Shown here in pieces: positions 61,251 to 64,000 of a DNA stretch of 64,000 nt. The stretch comes from Apostichopus japonicus (lineage: Eukaryota; Echinodermata; Holothuroidea; Aspidochirotida; Stichopodidae): positions 32,738,898 through 32,802,897 of the forward strand of contig NC_092577.1 of assembly GCF_037975245.1 (NCBI RefSeq). The letters run 5' to 3'. Position 1 is the stretch's first letter. Each line of letters begins with the position of its first letter. The notes under the pieces were generated by a model. That model did not search any database, was not told the DNA's origin, and saw only the letters and a list, made by a program, of their open reading frames with translations. The position numbers and the translations under genes are program-made.

Positions 61251-64000
61251 AGTATACGCGGTGTACACATCGGTATGTACTATGGGACAGTATCTATAGT
61301 GCACGTAACATTAAGCTTCAAATTCGCTTGATTTTATAAAATTGAAGCTCAGTTTGTTGAAACAAAAATATCAATTTTAATATTGCTTATAACATTAAAT
61401 CTTGGAAACTTTGGTGCAAAAACTAACGATCAAAGAGCAAAAACTGTTTAAAAACAATTCGGTATATATGTAGAGACTTTCGTTTCAGCCATGTAGATTA
61501 CGTGGACAATGAACATGCAGCGATCATGTACGGTATGAGGGGAGAGGGAAATAGAATAGTAATAATGAAACGCAACAAAATGTCAAAAATATTAATAATA
61601 AAAATCGTAATATTTCTTGTAGAAAAAGTTTTTCATTTTGTCTCTGTCACAATCATAACGGTTTAAGAATAGTTTTGCAAACTCAGAAATAGATTGTTGA
61701 TCGATTCGCATCAAACTTAAATGTTTTAAATGAAGAAACATTATCCCCAGCTAATGGTACTCTGGCGTCATAAGGGGGAAACATGAATGTGATACAAGGG
61801 AATGTGGGAAGAAAATGGCCCTAGGGGGTAACTTGTCTTGATGTATTACGATCTTATCAAGTTTGCAAGATACCGTACGATTTGATAAACAGAGGAACTA
61901 TATATATATATATATATCCTTCGTTCGTGACCATTTTGACATGGTTGCCAATCTTGTGTTTTGTAAGTTGATATCTGTGGTATTCACATCTTACCTTTAT
62001 GTTGTCTTTAGTGATTAATTTCATATTTGCTCAAAGGGTTTGGAATGTAACGAGCATGTGAACCCCTATTGATCTCATATGCGTTTCAGTAAATCGTTAA
62101 AGATTGTGGCCGGCAGTAAAAGCTCGTTTCATTGTTACTAATATTACTAACATATATTAGGCAATATAACAGTTACGTCAAAACCATAATAACATGACAG
62201 AACAATTAATAGTATGTTTAGTAATAATTGCTACGTGCAGTTTCATCATCGCCTATACTAGTGGAATGATTATTTTAAGAAATTAATCAATTAACAGTTA
62301 TCGATTACTTCCAATACTTCATGCACGGGTAAAAGTTTTTACCAACTTTAGGTACAAATTCAGCCACCCAGTCCTTGGTTTAAAAAAAAATCCGTTTTAA
62401 CGATTGTTTTTTAAAAGTTTAAGCAGCCATTTCGTACTTATTAATTTTCAACAAGAGCATTGATGACAGTTTTAAGGGATGTTAAGTTTGCTTTGTAACT
62501 GTATACATACATTTATATGGAAAACGATTAATAGTGCAAAGATTCGTCCAGCTTTGGTGAAGCATTATACTTTGCGACAGTCGCCCGAGAGCCCGGTCGG
62601 TGAATTATATGTCACCGGACCCCTGGCCCCTTTTTAAGTCTTTATTTCCCCTAAGTATATGATTAAAATGAGAATAAATTTCCCGGACTCCTTAACTGAC
62701 GCCGGTTCCGAGGCTTTAGTAAGTGCATCCACCCCCCACCCCCCCCCCGCCCCTTCAAAGACCTCCTCCTGTCGCCAGGACCGATTTGCAGCGGCCGGAT
62801 GGCAGCAAATACAAACAAAACTGGTGCTTTAACTTAAGGGAAAAAATAAGATAGTTAAGAAGGAAAAAAATACATAATTAGGATACTCATCTACCACAAC
62901 ATCATGCAAATCAAAATTAACCATGTTTTGACAATTTATTTCTTATTTACGGCTTGGCTTGCCTATAGAAAGTGATAATTCTGTGTAAATTCTCAGATTC
63001 AAAAGCACCAGGCGTTCACTCAATACAATCATAACACTTGGGGTTATACGCCCTCATTTAACAGCTATATACAAAGCCAGTTTAGACGCTAGCAGTGAGT
63101 TACTTTCTTTTCTTTGGTACAGGATTTACAACAACAAAACTTAGGGAAGGACGAGATCACCAACCGTTATATTACCCTGTCGTTATTAGTCGTATAATTG
63201 TGCAGAAAAAAAACTGCAAAAAGATTCTTATCAGTTTAAGCAATAACAAATACCTGGATGCAAAATTATATACATTTTTTTGTAGATATTTAAGAAAAAA
63301 AATTGTTTTTCAAAACTGTTATATAATGCCACCATCCCACCAGGTTATATCTGCAAGTTTGAAAACGCGCATACAATTTTGCAGGGCTGAGTCGAGTGTG
63401 ACCTTTTACAGCGGCTTAACCAGCGATTTACTGAAAAGGGGCTCCTCCCCAGGACTAGGCCTGAAGCGATAGGGATAAGGGGACGGGATAAGGGGACGGG
63501 GTACAGCCCAGAGACCCGGGGTCAATATGGAGACCCGGATGATTATGTGATGTATGCTAATACATTTTGTCATTCTCTTAATATACTAAAGGAGAAATGA
63601 AAGCTTCAAGAAGCATTACCAAAAGGTGAATTTTTCCTATTTTTTTGTTTTTGGAACTAATTAATAGCTCTCAAATCTTTAGCCCATAATAACTGTTATA
63701 CGACTTTCTTATATACGTTTGCATAGACAACATTGCGCTGAAACTACTATTAACGCCAATGTACTCGTTAAGTAGACAGATCTATCGGATTCACCCGAAA
63801 ATGTCACTAATTTTGATTGTCAGTGAATCTGGTGGAGATAAAGAATGCGGTTATTTGCAGCAGCTGCTTCAAGCATAAAACCACAAACAAACCATTCGTC
63901 AGACACGCTATGTTTTTTTTTGGGGGGGGGGGTGGGGGGTATTCATGAACACAGAGAGCCTACGTGTACCCTTAATCCATCCTATGTCGTCTTTGACAAA
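61251..64000. other. Non-coding stretch to window end
   Basis: TA tract at 61899-61917; C-rich run at 62731-62752; two copies of GGATAAGGGGACGG at 63474-63502; poly-G at 63919-63937. A 125-codon ORF at 63095-63472 has no recognisable motif and is not called. Confidence 0.45.

Noticed and set aside
63095-63472. 125-codon plus-strand ORF
   Set aside because: No motif; overlaps A/T runs; no start or splice context.

Overview
This 64 kb window is eukaryotic genomic DNA and most of it is non-coding. It is AT-rich, with many (TA)n microsatellites, frequent poly-G/poly-C runs, transposable elements and long palindromes. One clear host coding exon is present, bounded by GT/AG splice signals. No bacterial operon, rRNA gene or CRISPR array is visible. 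The style (compact 5-TM GPCR exon, Ty3/gypsy and hAT elements, tRNA-derived SINE-like pieces) suggests a marine invertebrate deuterostome. An echinoderm such as a sea cucumber is my best guess, but this is inference and not proven by any single feature.

Layout. 1-9.85 kb: no supportable host gene; it holds two degenerate minisatellites (2.76-3.31 and 4.24-4.77 kb), a ~310 bp inverted repeat (7.53-7.85 kb) next to a decayed-looking hydrophobic ORF, and a ~108 bp tandem duplication (8.47-8.66 kb). 9858-19153: a complete, apparently very young Ty3/gypsy LTR retrotransposon of 9296 bp. It has two 765 bp LTRs with no difference that I can find, a 4 bp target-site duplication (ATAT), primer-binding site, gag with a zinc knuckle, pol with protease, reverse transcriptase, RNase H and integrase, and a polypurine tract. 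The RT active site reads HHDD instead of the usual [YF]xDD, and pol carries a ~190-residue C-terminal extension of unknown function. 19.2-52.9 kb: non-coding sequence with a ~207 bp near-perfect palindrome (20.8 kb), TACTCG-type repeats (25.4-25.9 kb), a SINE-like element (27.9-28.25 kb), a large ATC trinucleotide array (31.1 kb), an inverted-repeat transposon-like element containing a second palindrome (33.96-35.08 kb), a 22 bp minisatellite (35.7 kb), a CATC tetranucleotide array (36.3 kb), G-rich tracts and several TA tracts.

52981-54022: an exon encoding TM1-TM5 of a class A peptide GPCR, most like thyrotropin-releasing-hormone receptors by motif. It has a splice acceptor 6 bases before the ATG and a splice donor at the start of TM6. 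The TM6-TM7 exon was not found in the remaining 10 kb. 54673-56431: two nested hAT-type DNA transposons, each with a perfect 8 bp target-site duplication; the inner one retains only the C-terminal hAT dimerisation segment of a transposase. 56.4-64 kb: non-coding sequence with simple repeats and one degenerate transposon end.

The retrotransposon proteins form a self-contained replication set. The GPCR exon is the only strong host gene evidence. The rest is best read as repeat-rich intergenic or intronic DNA.
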